DNA from: Microbacterium testaceum
GTDB taxonomy: Bacteria; Actinomycetota; Actinomycetes; Actinomycetales; Microbacteriaceae
Direction: 5' to 3'
Length of the DNA stretch: 64,000 bases
Assembly: GCF_003075375.1 (NCBI RefSeq)
Contig: NZ_QDFT01000003.1
Span: forward strand, 62,029-126,028
Shown: in pieces, positions 42,931 through 52,093 of the stretch
How the letters are laid out: each line of letters begins with the position of its first letter
How positions within the stretch are numbered: the first letter of the stretch is position 1
Translations under genes and position numbers: made by a program
The notes under the pieces: generated by a model
What the model was told of the DNA's origin: nothing
What the model saw: the letters and a program-made list of their open reading frames with translations, nothing else
Databases searched by the model: none

Positions 42931-44859
42931 ATGACCGGGCCCGACCCCTCCTCCTCGCTCCTGCACCTGCTGACCGGCGACGCGCCGTTCGCGCTCATCG
43001 CGCGCGACCCCGACACCGTCGAGGTGCTCACGGGCGACGTAGTCGACGTCGAGCTGCTCTCCGACATCCCGCTGACGGATGCCGACGGCCGGCACCGCGA
43101 GGTGCTCGCCCTCGTCCCGTTCCGACAGGTCCGCGAGCGCGGGTTCGTCTGCCACGACGACGGCGCCCCGCTGCGCTGCCTCGTCATCGGCGAGCGGACG
43201 ATCCTGCCGCGCGCGGAGGTCATGGCATCCCTCCCCTCCTCCCCCGTGGAGCTCGAGGGAGCGGGCTTCGACATCGCGGACGAGGAGTACGCCGACATCG
43301 TCCGGCGGGTGATCGCCGATGAGATCGGACGCGGCGAGGGGGCGAACTTCGTCATCCGCCGCGACTTCGTCGCCGGGGTCTCCGCCGACCCGCGCGTGGC
43401 GGCGCTGACGTGGTTCCGCGCCCTGCTCGAGCACGAGAGAGGCGCCTACTGGACCTTCGCGGTCGTCACCGACGGGCACATCGCCGTCGGTGCGAGCCCC
43501 GAGGCGCACGTGAGCGCCCAGGACGGCATCGTCACGATGAACCCCATCTCGGGCACGTTCCGCCATCCGGCCGGCGGTGCCACCGCGGACACCCTGGCGG
43601 AGTTCCTGCGTTCGACCAAAGAGACCGAGGAGCTCTTCATGGTGGTCGACGAGGAGCTCAAGATGATGAGCGCCGTGTGCACGGACGGCGGCCGCATCAC
43701 CGGCCCCCACCTCAAAGAGATGTCGCGGCTGACCCACACCGAGTACATGCTGCGGGGCCGCAGCGACCTCGACCCGCGCGACATCCTGCGCGAGACGATG
43801 TTCGCCCCCACCGTCACGGGCTCGCCCATGCAGAACGCGTGCACGGTGATCGCCCGTCACGAGACCTCCCCGCGCGGCTACTACTCCGGCGTCGCCGCAC
43901 TGTTCACCCCGAACGGGGCCGTGCAGGGCCCGACCCACGACCTCGACGCCCCGATCCTCATCCGCACGGCCTACCTGGTCGACGGGCGCCTGCGCGTGCC
44001 GGTCGGCGCGACCCTCGTGCGCCACTCCGATCCGTACGGCGAGGTCGGCGAGACCCACGGCAAGGCGGCCGGGGTGCTCGGCGCCATCGGCGCGATCCCA
44101 CGCGATGTTCCCGCTGCGCCCGCCGACGCCGATCCCGACGCCCCCGTCGCCGAGCGCCGCCCGCTCGCCGAGGATCCCGCGATCGCCGCGCTGCTGGCGT
44201 CGCGCAACGACCGCCTCGCACCGTTCTGGATGAACCCGCAGGACCCCGACGAGACCGGCCCGTTCGCGGGGCGCACGGCGGTGGTCGTGGATGCCGAGGA
44301 CCGCTTCACCACGATGCTCGCCCACCAGCTGCGCCACCTCGGACTGGATGCGCGGATCGTGCACTGGTCGCGGGTGACGGACACCGAGATGGATGCCGCC
44401 GACCTCGTCGTCTCGGGCCCCGGGCCCGGCGATCCGCGCGACGACGACAGCGCGCGCATCGCCGCGATGCGTCGCGTCGTGTCGCGGCGCCTGCACGGGG
44501 GCGCTCCCCTGCTCGCGGTCTGCCTGAGCCACCAGATCCTCGCCGATCAGCTGGGCATCGACCTGGCGCCGCTCGCGCAGCCGCACCAGGGCCTGCAGAA
44601 GAGCGTCGACGTGTTCGGCGAGCCGGCGTCCATCGGGTTCTACAACACGTTCACCGCGCGCGTCGCGCCCGGGACCACCGCACGGGGGCTGTCGACCGTC
44701 GATCGCGACATCCCTATCGAGGTGGCCGCGGATGCCGAGACCGGCGACGTGTACGCCCTGCGCGGCCCCGCGGTCGCGAGCGTGCAGGGGCACCTCGAGT
44801 CGATCCTCTCGCGCGACGGCATGCGCACGCTCGAGCGGCTGATCGCCCACGCGCTCTGA
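42931..44859 (+). CDS. Anthranilate synthase-family protein (TrpE-TrpG fusion, PhzE-like)
   Basis: A 642-residue fusion. Residues about 1-420 form the chorismate-using domain, with NPISGTFRHPAGG, DEELKMMSAVC, FAPTVTGSPMQNACTVI and RGYYSGVAALF; residues about 445-642 form a class I glutamine amidotransferase with the catalytic Cys in LAVCLSHQIL and His/Glu in VQGHLESIL. The synthase part is closest to PhzE (aminodeoxyisochorismate synthase) in its motifs, but no phenazine genes are near and the trp attenuator upstream argues that it makes anthranilate for tryptophan. Start ATG 42931 is chosen because an earlier in-frame GTG at 42841 lies inside the attenuator. Confidence 0.85.
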   Translation: MTGPDPSSSLLHLLTGDAPFALIARDPDTVEVLTGDVVDVELLSDIPLTDADGRHREVLALVPFRQVRERGFVCHDDGAPLRCLVIGERTILPRAEVMASLPSSPVELEGAGFDIADEEYADIVRRVIADEIGRGEGANFVIRRDFVAGVSADPRVAALTWFRALLEHERGAYWTFAVVTDGHIAVGASPEAHVSAQDGIVTMNPISGTFRHPAGGATADTLAEFLRSTKETEELFMVVDEELKMMSAVCTDGGRITGPHLKEMSRLTHTEYMLRGRSDLDPRDILRETMFAPTVTGSPMQNACTVIARHETSPRGYYSGVAALFTPNGAVQGPTHDLDAPILIRTAYLVDGRLRVPVGATLVRHSDPYGEVGETHGKAAGVLGAIGAIPRDVPAAPADADPDAPVAERRPLAEDPAIAALLASRNDRLAPFWMNPQDPDETGPFAGRTAVVVDAEDRFTTMLAHQLRHLGLDARIVHWSRVTDTEMDAADLVVSGPGPGDPRDDDSARIAAMRRVVSRRLHGGAPLLAVCLSHQILADQLGIDLAPLAQPHQGLQKSVDVFGEPASIGFYNTFTARVAPGTTARGLSTVDRDIPIEVAADAETGDVYALRGPAVASVQGHLESILSRDGMRTLERLIAHAL

Positions 44860-44877
44860 CGCCGGGGACCCGGCGCG

Positions 44878-46194
44878 TTACAGCAGCTGCACCGGGTTGA
44901 AGATGTCCGCGAGGAACAGCACGCCGCCCATTCCGACCAGCAGCACCACGACGACGAACGTCACGGGGACGAGCTTCGTGGCATCCACGGGCCGTGCGAC
45001 CTTGCCGCGCATCCGAGCGAGCCAGCGCTTGATGCCGTCCCACAGCGCGACGACGACGTGTCCGCCGTCGAGCGGCAGCAGCGGGATGAGGTTGAACACG
45101 AACAGGGCGACGTTCAATCCCGCCAGCAGAGCGAGGATCTGCTGCACGCGGGCGAGGATGGGTGCGTCGACGGCGGCGATCTCGCCGGCCATGCGTCCCG
45201 CGCCGACGACGCTCATGGGACTGTTGGCGTCGCGCGGCTGCCCGGTGAGGGTGTCGGCCGCCGCGTCGTAGATGCGCACCGGCAGCTGCGACATGATCTG
45301 CGCGACCGTGCCGATGTACTGTCCCGTGGCCTCGAAGCTGGTCGTGAGCGGCTGGGGGACGAGAGCCTCCTGCGCGCGCAGCCCGGCGAAGCCGACCGTC
45401 TCGTACTCGGGGGCACCGCTCGCGTCGGTCACGGCCCGTCCGCGGTCGTCGGTCACCGCACGGTCCGTGCTCTGCGGGGTGAACTGCACGGTCTGCTGGG
45501 AGCCGTCGCGGTCGATGACCACCGACAGCTGCCGGCCGGGCGAGCGCTGGATGATCGCCGCCGCGTCGGCGAACGTCTCGACCGGGGTGCCGTCGATCGA
45601 CACGAGGCGGTCTCCGGGCTGGATGCCGGCGGCCGCGGCCGGGGCGACCGGGTCTCCCGTGGTGCACGCATCGCGCTGCTGACTCGCGGGGATCACGCAC
45701 TGGCTGACCGAGGCGACGGTGGTCGTTCCGGCCTGGACGCCGATGCCGCTCAGCGCGATGGCGAACAGGACGACCGCGAGCACGAGGTTCATCACCGGAC
45801 CGCCGAGCATGACGATGATCCGCTTGTAGACGGGCAGCTTGTAGAACACCCGGTCGTCGGCGGCGATGAGCGTCTCGGCGTTGGCGTCGCGGGCGTCCTG
45901 CACCATGGTGGCGAAGAACCGCGAGCGCTTTCTGCCGGGCTCGGCGTCGTCCGGAGCCGGGGGGAACATGCCCGCCATCGAGATGAAGCCGCCCAGCGGC
46001 AGCGCCTTGAAGCCGTACTCGGTCTCGCCGATGCGCTTCGACCAGAGCGTCGGGCCGAACCCGATCATGTACTGACCGACGCGCACGCCGAAGAGCTTCG
46101 CGGGCAGCAGGTGCCCGATCTCGTGCAGGGCGATCGAGACGGCCAGGCCGATCACGAGCACGAGCACGCCGATGAGGAAGGCGATCGCGGTCAC
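44878..46194 (-). CDS. Site-2 protease-type M50 metallopeptidase (RseP/Rip1-like)
   Basis: A 438-residue intramembrane zinc protease. The first helix carries HEIGHLLPAKLFGV (HExxH, residues about 24-28), a PDZ domain follows around residues 175-250 (GIQPGDRLVSIDGTPVETF), and the third catalytic Asp is in NLIPLLPLDGGHVV near residue 375. Such proteases cut anti-sigma factors within the membrane. Mycobacterial Rip1, encoded between dxr and gcpE, is the likely ortholog by position. Start GTG 46194 follows TATCGT by six bases. The stop is 18 bp from the anthranilate synthase stop, convergent. Confidence 0.9.
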   Translation of the reverse strand: MTAIAFLIGVLVLVIGLAVSIALHEIGHLLPAKLFGVRVGQYMIGFGPTLWSKRIGETEYGFKALPLGGFISMAGMFPPAPDDAEPGRKRSRFFATMVQDARDANAETLIAADDRVFYKLPVYKRIIVMLGGPVMNLVLAVVLFAIALSGIGVQAGTTTVASVSQCVIPASQQRDACTTGDPVAPAAAAGIQPGDRLVSIDGTPVETFADAAAIIQRSPGRQLSVVIDRDGSQQTVQFTPQSTDRAVTDDRGRAVTDASGAPEYETVGFAGLRAQEALVPQPLTTSFEATGQYIGTVAQIMSQLPVRIYDAAADTLTGQPRDANSPMSVVGAGRMAGEIAAVDAPILARVQQILALLAGLNVALFVFNLIPLLPLDGGHVVVALWDGIKRWLARMRGKVARPVDATKLVPVTFVVVVLLVGMGGVLFLADIFNPVQLL

Positions 46195-46281
46195 CCGCTG
46201 ACGATACCGCCGCCCGCCTTGGAACGGCCCGTGCGGCCGCGATGCGGTGTCTGTGCGACGCCGGATGAGACAATGGGAGCG

Positions 46282-47946
46282 ATGTCGACCGACGCTGCCT
46301 CGAACCTCCCGCCCGTGCTCCGACCGGAGCGGCCTCCCCGCCGCGACCTCGCCGAACTCGCCCGCCTCTTCGGCGTGCGCACCGTCGGCGACGTCGACGG
46401 CACCGCCGTGACCGGCATCACGCTCGCCACCGCCGACCTGCGCGCCGGCGAGGCGTTCGTCGCGATCCGCGGCGTGAACCGCCACGGGGCCGAGTTCGCC
46501 CCCACCGCCGCGGAGCGGGGTGCCGTCGCGGTCATCACCGACGAGGACGGCGCCGCCATCGCGGCATCCACCGGTCTTCCGATCGTGGTGGTCGAGGATC
46601 CCCGCGCCCTTCTCGGCGACCTGTCGGCCTGGGTGTACGGCACCGGTCCCCAGGACGAGCTGCCGCGACTGCTGGCCACCACGGGCACCAACGGCAAGAC
46701 CAGCGTCTCGCACCTGCTCGAGGGGATCCTCGACCAGCTGGGCGTCGTGACGGGTCTGTCGTCGACCGCCGAGCGGCACATCGCCGGCGAGGTCATCGTG
46801 TCGCGGTTGACGACGCCCGAGGCGTCCGAGTTCCACGCCCTGCTCGCGCTCATGCGCGAACGCGGTGTCGAGGCCGTCGCGGTCGAGGTGAGCGCGCAGG
46901 CGCTCACGCGTCACCGGGTCGACGGTCTGGTGTTCGACGTCGCCGGTTTCACCAACCTCTCCCACGACCACCTCGACGACTACGCCGACATGCGCGAGTA
47001 CTTCGAGGCGAAGCTGCCCCTGTTCCGGCCCGACCGCGCCCGCCGCGGCGTCGTGTGCCTCGACACCGTCGCGGGGATCGAGATCGCCGCGCGCGCCGAG
47101 ATCCCGGTCGTCACCATCGCGACGCCCGCGATCGCCGAGGACGCCGCCGCCGCGGCATCCGCCCAGTGGCGCGTCGAGATCGTCGACGAGCGGCAGGAGG
47201 GCACCGAGTTCACCCTGACGGACGGCAAGGGTCGTGCGCTCACGACGGTCGTCCCCGTCATCGGTCGGCACATGGCGGCCAACGCGGGTCTCGCCATCGT
47301 CATGCTGCTCGAGGCGGGGTACACCTGGGAGCACCTGTACAGCACCCTCGATGGCGAGCGCATCGACGCGTCGTTGCCGGGGCGGACGCAGCTCGTCTCG
47401 GGTCCGCACGGTCCCGCGGTCTACGTCGACTTCGGTCACTCCCCCGACGCGTTCGAGAAGACGCTCGCGGCCGTCCGTCGCGTCACGCCCGGCAAGGTCG
47501 TCATGGTGTTCGGCGCCGACGGCGATCGCGACGCCACCAAGCGTCTCGACATGGGACGCACCGCGGTCGAGGGCAGCGACATCCTCGTCATCACCGACCA
47601 TCACCCGCGCCACGAGGATCCGGATGCCATCCGCGCGGTCCTCGTCAAGGGGGCGCGTCGCGCGCGTCCCGACGGCGAGATCCACGAGTTCACCCCGCCC
47701 GAGCGCGCGATCCTCGAGGCCGTCAAGCTCGTCGGCGAGGGTGATGCGATCCTGTGGGCCGGACCCGGCCACCAGGACTACCGCGACATCCGCGGCGTGC
47801 GCACCCCCTACTCGGCGCGCGAGCTCTCGCGCCGAGCCCTGCGCGCCGCGGGATGGGCCGTGCCCGATCCGCAGTGGCCGGTGCCCTACCCGGCCGACGC
47901 CACGCCGTCGTCCGACCCCGAGCGTCCGGTCGACTTCCCCGCCTGA
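46282..47946 (+). CDS. MurE-type UDP-N-acetylmuramyl-tripeptide synthetase
   Basis: A 554-residue Mur ligase that adds the third amino acid to the peptidoglycan stem peptide. Domains: N-terminal UDP-binding (residues about 20-120), central ATPase with ATTGTNGKTSVSHLL and the carbamylated-Lys motif YFEAKLPLF, and the C-terminal domain. At the position where diaminopimelate enzymes have DNPR the sequence is TDHHPRHEDPD, so the selectivity motif is HHPR. It stands outside a division/cell wall cluster. Start ATG 46282; GACAAT lies seven bases upstream. It diverges from the site-2 protease gene. Confidence 0.85.
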   Translation: MSTDAASNLPPVLRPERPPRRDLAELARLFGVRTVGDVDGTAVTGITLATADLRAGEAFVAIRGVNRHGAEFAPTAAERGAVAVITDEDGAAIAASTGLPIVVVEDPRALLGDLSAWVYGTGPQDELPRLLATTGTNGKTSVSHLLEGILDQLGVVTGLSSTAERHIAGEVIVSRLTTPEASEFHALLALMRERGVEAVAVEVSAQALTRHRVDGLVFDVAGFTNLSHDHLDDYADMREYFEAKLPLFRPDRARRGVVCLDTVAGIEIAARAEIPVVTIATPAIAEDAAAAASAQWRVEIVDERQEGTEFTLTDGKGRALTTVVPVIGRHMAANAGLAIVMLLEAGYTWEHLYSTLDGERIDASLPGRTQLVSGPHGPAVYVDFGHSPDAFEKTLAAVRRVTPGKVVMVFGADGDRDATKRLDMGRTAVEGSDILVITDHHPRHEDPDAIRAVLVKGARRARPDGEIHEFTPPERAILEAVKLVGEGDAILWAGPGHQDYRDIRGVRTPYSARELSRRALRAAGWAVPDPQWPVPYPADATPSSDPERPVDFPA

Positions 47947-47988
47947 CGTCGGGTCGGCGACGGATCGGGGCCTCGCGGCGCCGGCGCC

Positions 47989-48069
47989 GCGCGACTCCTG
48001 CACATTCGCGCCGCACGCCGCGGAAACCCCCGTCTGCGACGCCTCGCAGGGGGTGTGCAACGCTCGCGC
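47989..48069. repeat. Fold-back element between convergent MurE-type gene and dxr
   Basis: Outer arms GCGCGA-N4-TGCACA (47989-48004) and TGTGCA-N4-TCGCGC (48054-48069) pair with a symmetric 4x4 internal loop. Inside, CCCC-GT-CTGCG and CGCAG-GGGG form a second strong hairpin. It lies between stop codons 47946 and 48074 and could terminate both transcripts. Confidence 0.65.
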
Positions 48070-48073
48070 GCGC

Positions 48074-49156
48074 TCAGCGCGCGGCGATGATCTCGTCAGC
48101 CGTCCGGCGCGCCCACGCCTCGGCCTCGGCGAGGGACTCGCGCGAGAGCGCGGAGGGGGCCTCGTGCCGGTCGACCACGCGCTCGATGAGCTCGACGATC
48201 TCGAGGAAACTCAGACGCCCCTCGTGGAACGCGTCGACGGCCTGCTCGTTCGCGGCGTTGAAGACCGCGGGATACGTCGCGCCCGCTCGTCCGACGCGCT
48301 TGGCGAGGGCGACCGAGCCGAACGCCTCTTCGTCGAGGGGCTCGAAGGTCCACTGCGAGGCCCGCGTCCAGTCGAGCGGCGCGCCGACGCCGCCGATCCG
48401 GTGCGGCCAATCCAGGCCCAGCGAGATCGGCAGCCGCATGTCGGGCGGAGAGGCCTGCGCGATGGTCGAGCCGTCGACGAACTCGACCATCGAGTGCACG
48501 ATCGACTGCGGGTGGACGGTCACGTCGATCCGGTCGTAGGCGACGTCGAACAGCAGGTGCGCCTCGATCACCTCGAGGCCCTTGTTCACCAGGGTCGCCG
48601 AGTTGGTCGTCACGACACGGCCCATGTCCCAGGTGGGGTGCGCGAGGGCCTGCGCGGGTGTCACGTCGGCGAGCTCCGACCGTGAGCGTCCCCGGAAAGG
48701 ACCCCCGGATGCCGTGAGCACCAGCCGGCGCACCTCGTGCGCGTCGCCCGCCCGGAGCGCCTGCGCGATGGCCGAGTGCTCGGAATCGACCGGCACGATC
48801 TGACCCGGCGCGGCGAGCGCGGTCACCAGGTCGCCGCCGACGATCAGCGACTCCTTGTTCGCGAGGGCGAGGGTGCGCCCCTCTTCGAGCGCGGCGATCG
48901 TCGGACCGAGCCCCACCGAGCCGGTGATGCCGTTCAGCACCACGTCGGCGTCGACGTCACGGACCAGCTGTTCCGCCTCGACGGCACCGAGAGCGACGGC
49001 GTCCACGCCGAAGGCGGCAGCCTGCGCCTCGACTCCGGCGCGGTTGCTCCCGGCCGCGAGACCGACGACCTCGAAACGGTCGGGGTTGGCGCGGATGACG
49101 TCGAGCGCCTGCGTCCCGATCGAACCGGTGGAACCGAGGATGAGGACGCGGCGCAT
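48074..49156 (-). CDS. dxr: 1-deoxy-D-xylulose-5-phosphate reductoisomerase
   Basis: A 360-residue NADPH enzyme converting DXP to MEP, the committed step of the isoprenoid pathway. [17 protein letters not shown] is the cofactor loop; metal and substrate sites are in [24 protein letters not shown] and [13 protein letters not shown]. Start ATG 49156 follows TAGGCT by six bases. Downstream on the same strand are the site-2 protease and ispG, as in other actinobacteria. Confidence 0.96.
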   Translation of the reverse strand: MRRVLILGSTGSIGTQALDVIRANPDRFEVVGLAAGSNRAGVEAQAAAFGVDAVALGAVEAEQLVRDVDADVVLNGITGSVGLGPTIAALEEGRTLALANKESLIVGGDLVTALAAPGQIVPVDSEHSAIAQALRAGDAHEVRRLVLTASGGPFRGRSRSELADVTPAQALAHPTWDMGRVVTTNSATLVNKGLEVIEAHLLFDVAYDRIDVTVHPQSIVHSMVEFVDGSTIAQASPPDMRLPISLGLDWPHRIGGVGAPLDWTRASQWTFEPLDEEAFGSVALAKRVGRAGATYPAVFNAANEQAVDAFHEGRLSFLEIVELIERVVDRHEAPSALSRESLAEAEAWARRTADEIIAAR

Positions 49157-49165
49157 TCCGTCAGC

Positions 49166-50131
49166 CTACTGACCGGCTGCGGTGGCGTGCTGGACGCCGA
49201 GGATGTCGACCACGAACACGAGCGTGGAGTTGGCCGGGATCTCTCCCTGCGCCTGGTCGCCGTACCCCTGGGCGGGCGGGATGACCACGAGCACCTGCGA
49301 GCCGACGGTCTGTCCCTCGAGCGCCTGACGGAAGCCGTCCACCACCTGGTTGGTGACGAACTGCGCGGGGGTGCCGCGCTCCCAGCTGGAGTCGAAGACG
49401 GTGCCACCGTCGTACAGCGCACCGGTGTACTGCACGATCACCTGGTCGCCGGGGTTGACGACGTCGCCGGTGCCCTGGCGCAGGTTCTCGATGCGCACCT
49501 CGGTCGGAGCCGGGGTGGAGGGCATGGTGATGGTCGGCGCGCCGTCGTCGTCGAACGTGACGGTGGGCAGACCCTCGACCGGGGCGACCTCGGCGCCCTC
49601 GGCGCGCGTGGGCTGCTCCGAGATGGCGTCGGCGACGAGGACGAAGGCGGGCGAGCCCTCGCCGAGCGTCCCGGCGGGGAACGACGACACGGTGCGCGAA
49701 CCGATCGTCGAGCACTCCAGGGCCGCACCGAAGATCTGCTGCGACGCGATGAGCGTGTCCATGCCGTCGGGGGCGGTGTCGAGCGACTGCAGCTGCACCT
49801 GGCCGGAGGCGGCGTCGATGAGGGTGTAGTTGGCCTTCAGCACGTCACCGGCGCGGACCTCCTGACCCGAGCCCTCGACGAGCGTCGTGCGCTGGAGCTC
49901 GGTCGGGTTGTACCCCGCGGGCAGGTCGACCGTCACCTTGGACTGGAAGTCGCCCGACACCTCGAGCCCCTCGGGGGCCGGTGCCTCGGTGAGGGCGCTT
50001 TGGCACTGCCCGGCGTCGGCCGAGCCCGTGGCATCCGGAGTCTGCGCCTGATCGGGCGAGCCCGAGCAGCCCGCGAGCAGCAGCGCCGCGGCGGCGGCGA
50101 CGGACAGGGAAGCGATCGGGCGGAAGCGCAC
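49166..50131 (-). CDS. Secreted FKBP-type peptidyl-prolyl isomerase, lipoprotein
   Basis: A 321-residue protein. The N-terminus has a signal peptide ending in the lipobox LLLAGCSG, so the Cys at about residue 24 would be lipidated and the protein anchored outside the membrane. Two FKBP-like halves follow: a degenerate one around residues 70-190 and a typical one at the C-terminus with VQYTGALYDGGTVFDSSWER, QALEGQTVGSQVLVVIPP and LVFVVDIL. Start GTG 50131 has GAGAGG upstream; an ATG 15 codons earlier lacks one and would spoil the signal peptide. Probably folds exported proteins. Confidence 0.9.
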   Translation of the reverse strand: MRFRPIASLSVAAAAALLLAGCSGSPDQAQTPDATGSADAGQCQSALTEAPAPEGLEVSGDFQSKVTVDLPAGYNPTELQRTTLVEGSGQEVRAGDVLKANYTLIDAASGQVQLQSLDTAPDGMDTLIASQQIFGAALECSTIGSRTVSSFPAGTLGEGSPAFVLVADAISEQPTRAEGAEVAPVEGLPTVTFDDDGAPTITMPSTPAPTEVRIENLRQGTGDVVNPGDQVIVQYTGALYDGGTVFDSSWERGTPAQFVTNQVVDGFRQALEGQTVGSQVLVVIPPAQGYGDQAQGEIPANSTLVFVVDILGVQHATAAGQ

Positions 50132-50253
50132 GGCAGACCTCTCGAAGGGGATCGGGAAGCCTCCATCCTTGCGCATGACGCTTTGGCGTGGCTGAGAGGG
50201 CCGTGTCCGCCCCCATGCACGCCCGGGAATGCGGCGGCGAGTAAAGTCGTCGG

Positions 50254-51003
50254 GTGAGTTCCGACCCCTCCGCCGAAACCCCCGCCGCAGAGCCGCAGCA
50301 GATGGGCGCCGCGTACGGACTGGGGCGCTTCCTCATCGCTCCCCTGGCTCGTGCGGTCTACCGCCCCCGCGTCGAGGGGCGCGAGAACGTCCCGCGTACG
50401 GGACCCGTGATCTTCGCCAGCAACCACCTGTCGTTCATCGACTCGATCGCGATCCCGGTCGCCGCTCCGCGTCCCGTGCACTTCATGGCGAAGTCGGCGT
50501 ACTTCGAGAAGTGGGCGTCTCGGCAGTTCTTCACCGCCATCGGCGCGATCCCCGTCGAGCGCGGCGCGGGCCAGAAGGCGCTCGACGCCCTCGACCAGCA
50601 GCGGGTGCTGCTCGAGGACGGCCGCGCGGTCGCCCTCTACCCCGAGGGCACCCGGTCGCTCGACGGGCGCCTGTACAAGGGCCGCACCGGGGTGGCGTTC
50701 CTCGCGCTGCAGACCGGTGCCCCCGTCGTTCCGGTGGGTTTGATCGGCACCGACAAGGCCATGCCCGTGGGTGCGAAGTTCCCCAGCACGAAGGAGCGCA
50801 TCACGGTGCGCTTCGGGACGCCGCTCGACGTCTCGCCGCACGGTCCCGCCTCGTCGGGGCGCGCTCGGCGCGGGGCGACCGACGAGATCATGGCCGCTAT
50901 CCACGCCCTCAGCGGGCAGGAGCTGGCCAACGCGTACAACGAGGCGCCCGCGCAGAACCCGATCGAGCGCATCAAGCAGGTCCTTCCGCACGAACGTCTC
51001 TGA
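50254..51003 (+). CDS. 1-acyl-sn-glycerol-3-phosphate acyltransferase-like protein (PlsC family)
   Basis: A 249-residue acyltransferase that esterifies lysophosphatidate to phosphatidate in phospholipid synthesis. Motifs: ASNHLSFIDSIAI (HX4D), FMAKSAYFEKW, ALYPEGTRSLDGRL (EGTR) and VVPVGLIGT. Start GTG 50254 follows TAAAGT (50242-50247) by six bases without a ribosome binding site. It precedes dhaK by 95 bp. As glycerol 3-phosphate is the backbone for its substrate, the position next to the glycerol genes may be meaningful, but this is weak. Confidence 0.9.
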   Translation: MSSDPSAETPAAEPQQMGAAYGLGRFLIAPLARAVYRPRVEGRENVPRTGPVIFASNHLSFIDSIAIPVAAPRPVHFMAKSAYFEKWASRQFFTAIGAIPVERGAGQKALDALDQQRVLLEDGRAVALYPEGTRSLDGRLYKGRTGVAFLALQTGAPVVPVGLIGTDKAMPVGAKFPSTKERITVRFGTPLDVSPHGPASSGRARRGATDEIMAAIHALSGQELANAYNEAPAQNPIERIKQVLPHERL

Positions 51004-51097
51004 GCACGGCTCGCCGGTCGCCCTTGACGCGGGGCGCGCCGACGAGCATCGTCGTGGAGGACGGCCCGAACCGTCGACGCCACAACGAGGAGGCACC

Positions 51098-52093
51098 GTG
51101 AAGAAGTTCGTCAACGACCCGGCAGACGTGCTGGCCGAGGCCTTGCGCGGTATCGGCGCGGCACACCCCGAGCTGCGCGTGGATGCCGAGAACCGGGTCA
51201 TCCTGCGCGCCGAACCGACGCGCGCGGGCAAGGTGGCGCTGGTGTCGGGCGGCGGTTCGGGACATGAGCCGATGCACGGCGGCTTCGTCGGCCGGGGCAT
51301 GCTCGACGCCGCCGCGGCAGGAGAGGTGTTCACCTCTCCGACCCCCGACCAGGTGCTGGCGGCGACGCAGGCGGCCGACTCCGGAGCCGGGGTGCTGCAC
51401 ATCGTGAAGAACTACACCGGCGATGTGCTCAACTTCGAGATGGCCGCCGAGCTCGCCGCCGCCGAGGGCGTCGAGGTCGAGTCCGTCCTGGTGGCCGACG
51501 ACGTGGCCGTGCAGGATTCGACCTGGACCGCCGGTCGTCGCGGAACGGGCACCACCGTCGTCCTCGAGAAGATCGTGGGCGCCCTCGCCGAGGAGGGCGC
51601 CGACCTGGCCGCGGTCGCCGCGCTCGCGCGCCGCGTCTCGGCAGCCGGCCGCTCGATGGGCGTCGCGCTGACCAGCTGCACCGTTCCCGCGGCGGGCCGA
51701 CCGACGTTCGAGCTCCCCGACGACGAGATGGAGGTCGGCGTCGGCATCCACGGCGAGCCCGGCCGCACGCGCGTGAAGCTCGCCTCGGCTCGCGAGATCG
51801 CGAAGCTGCTGGTCGACCCGATCGTCCACGACTTCGGCGACGCCGTCGGGCCCGCGATCGTGCTGCTGTCGGGCCTGGGCGCCACGCCGCTGATCGAGCA
51901 GTACCTGCTCTACGGCGAGATCGCCCCCCTGCTGACCGCGGCCGGCATCGACGCGCAGCGGGTGCTGATCGGCGACTACATCACGAGCCTCGACATGGCG
52001 GGCGTCTCGCTCACCGTCGTGAAGGCCGACGACGAGATGCTCCGCCTGTGGGACGCTCCCGTCGTGACGCCGGGCCTGCGGTGGGGCGCATGA
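51098..52093 (+). CDS. dhaK: Dihydroxyacetone kinase subunit DhaK
   Basis: A 331-residue substrate-binding subunit. SGGGSGHEPMHGGFVGRGML binds dihydroxyacetone phosphate, and GVGIHGEPGRTRVKL contains the His that forms a covalent hemiaminal with dihydroxyacetone. Start GTG 51098 has AGGAGG seven bases upstream. It is the first of three genes overlapping by four bases (ATGA, then GTGA). DhaK receives the phosphate from ADP bound to DhaL. Confidence 0.95.
   Translation: MKKFVNDPADVLAEALRGIGAAHPELRVDAENRVILRAEPTRAGKVALVSGGGSGHEPMHGGFVGRGMLDAAAAGEVFTSPTPDQVLAATQAADSGAGVLHIVKNYTGDVLNFEMAAELAAAEGVEVESVLVADDVAVQDSTWTAGRRGTGTTVVLEKIVGALAEEGADLAAVAALARRVSAAGRSMGVALTSCTVPAAGRPTFELPDDEMEVGVGIHGEPGRTRVKLASAREIAKLLVDPIVHDFGDAVGPAIVLLSGLGATPLIEQYLLYGEIAPLLTAAGIDAQRVLIGDYITSLDMAGVSLTVVKADDEMLRLWDAPVVTPGLRWGA

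Noticed and set aside
42931..44859. Phenazine biosynthesis gene
   Set aside because: Motifs are PhzE-like, but no phzA, B, C, D, F or G is near and the gene has a Trp attenuator.
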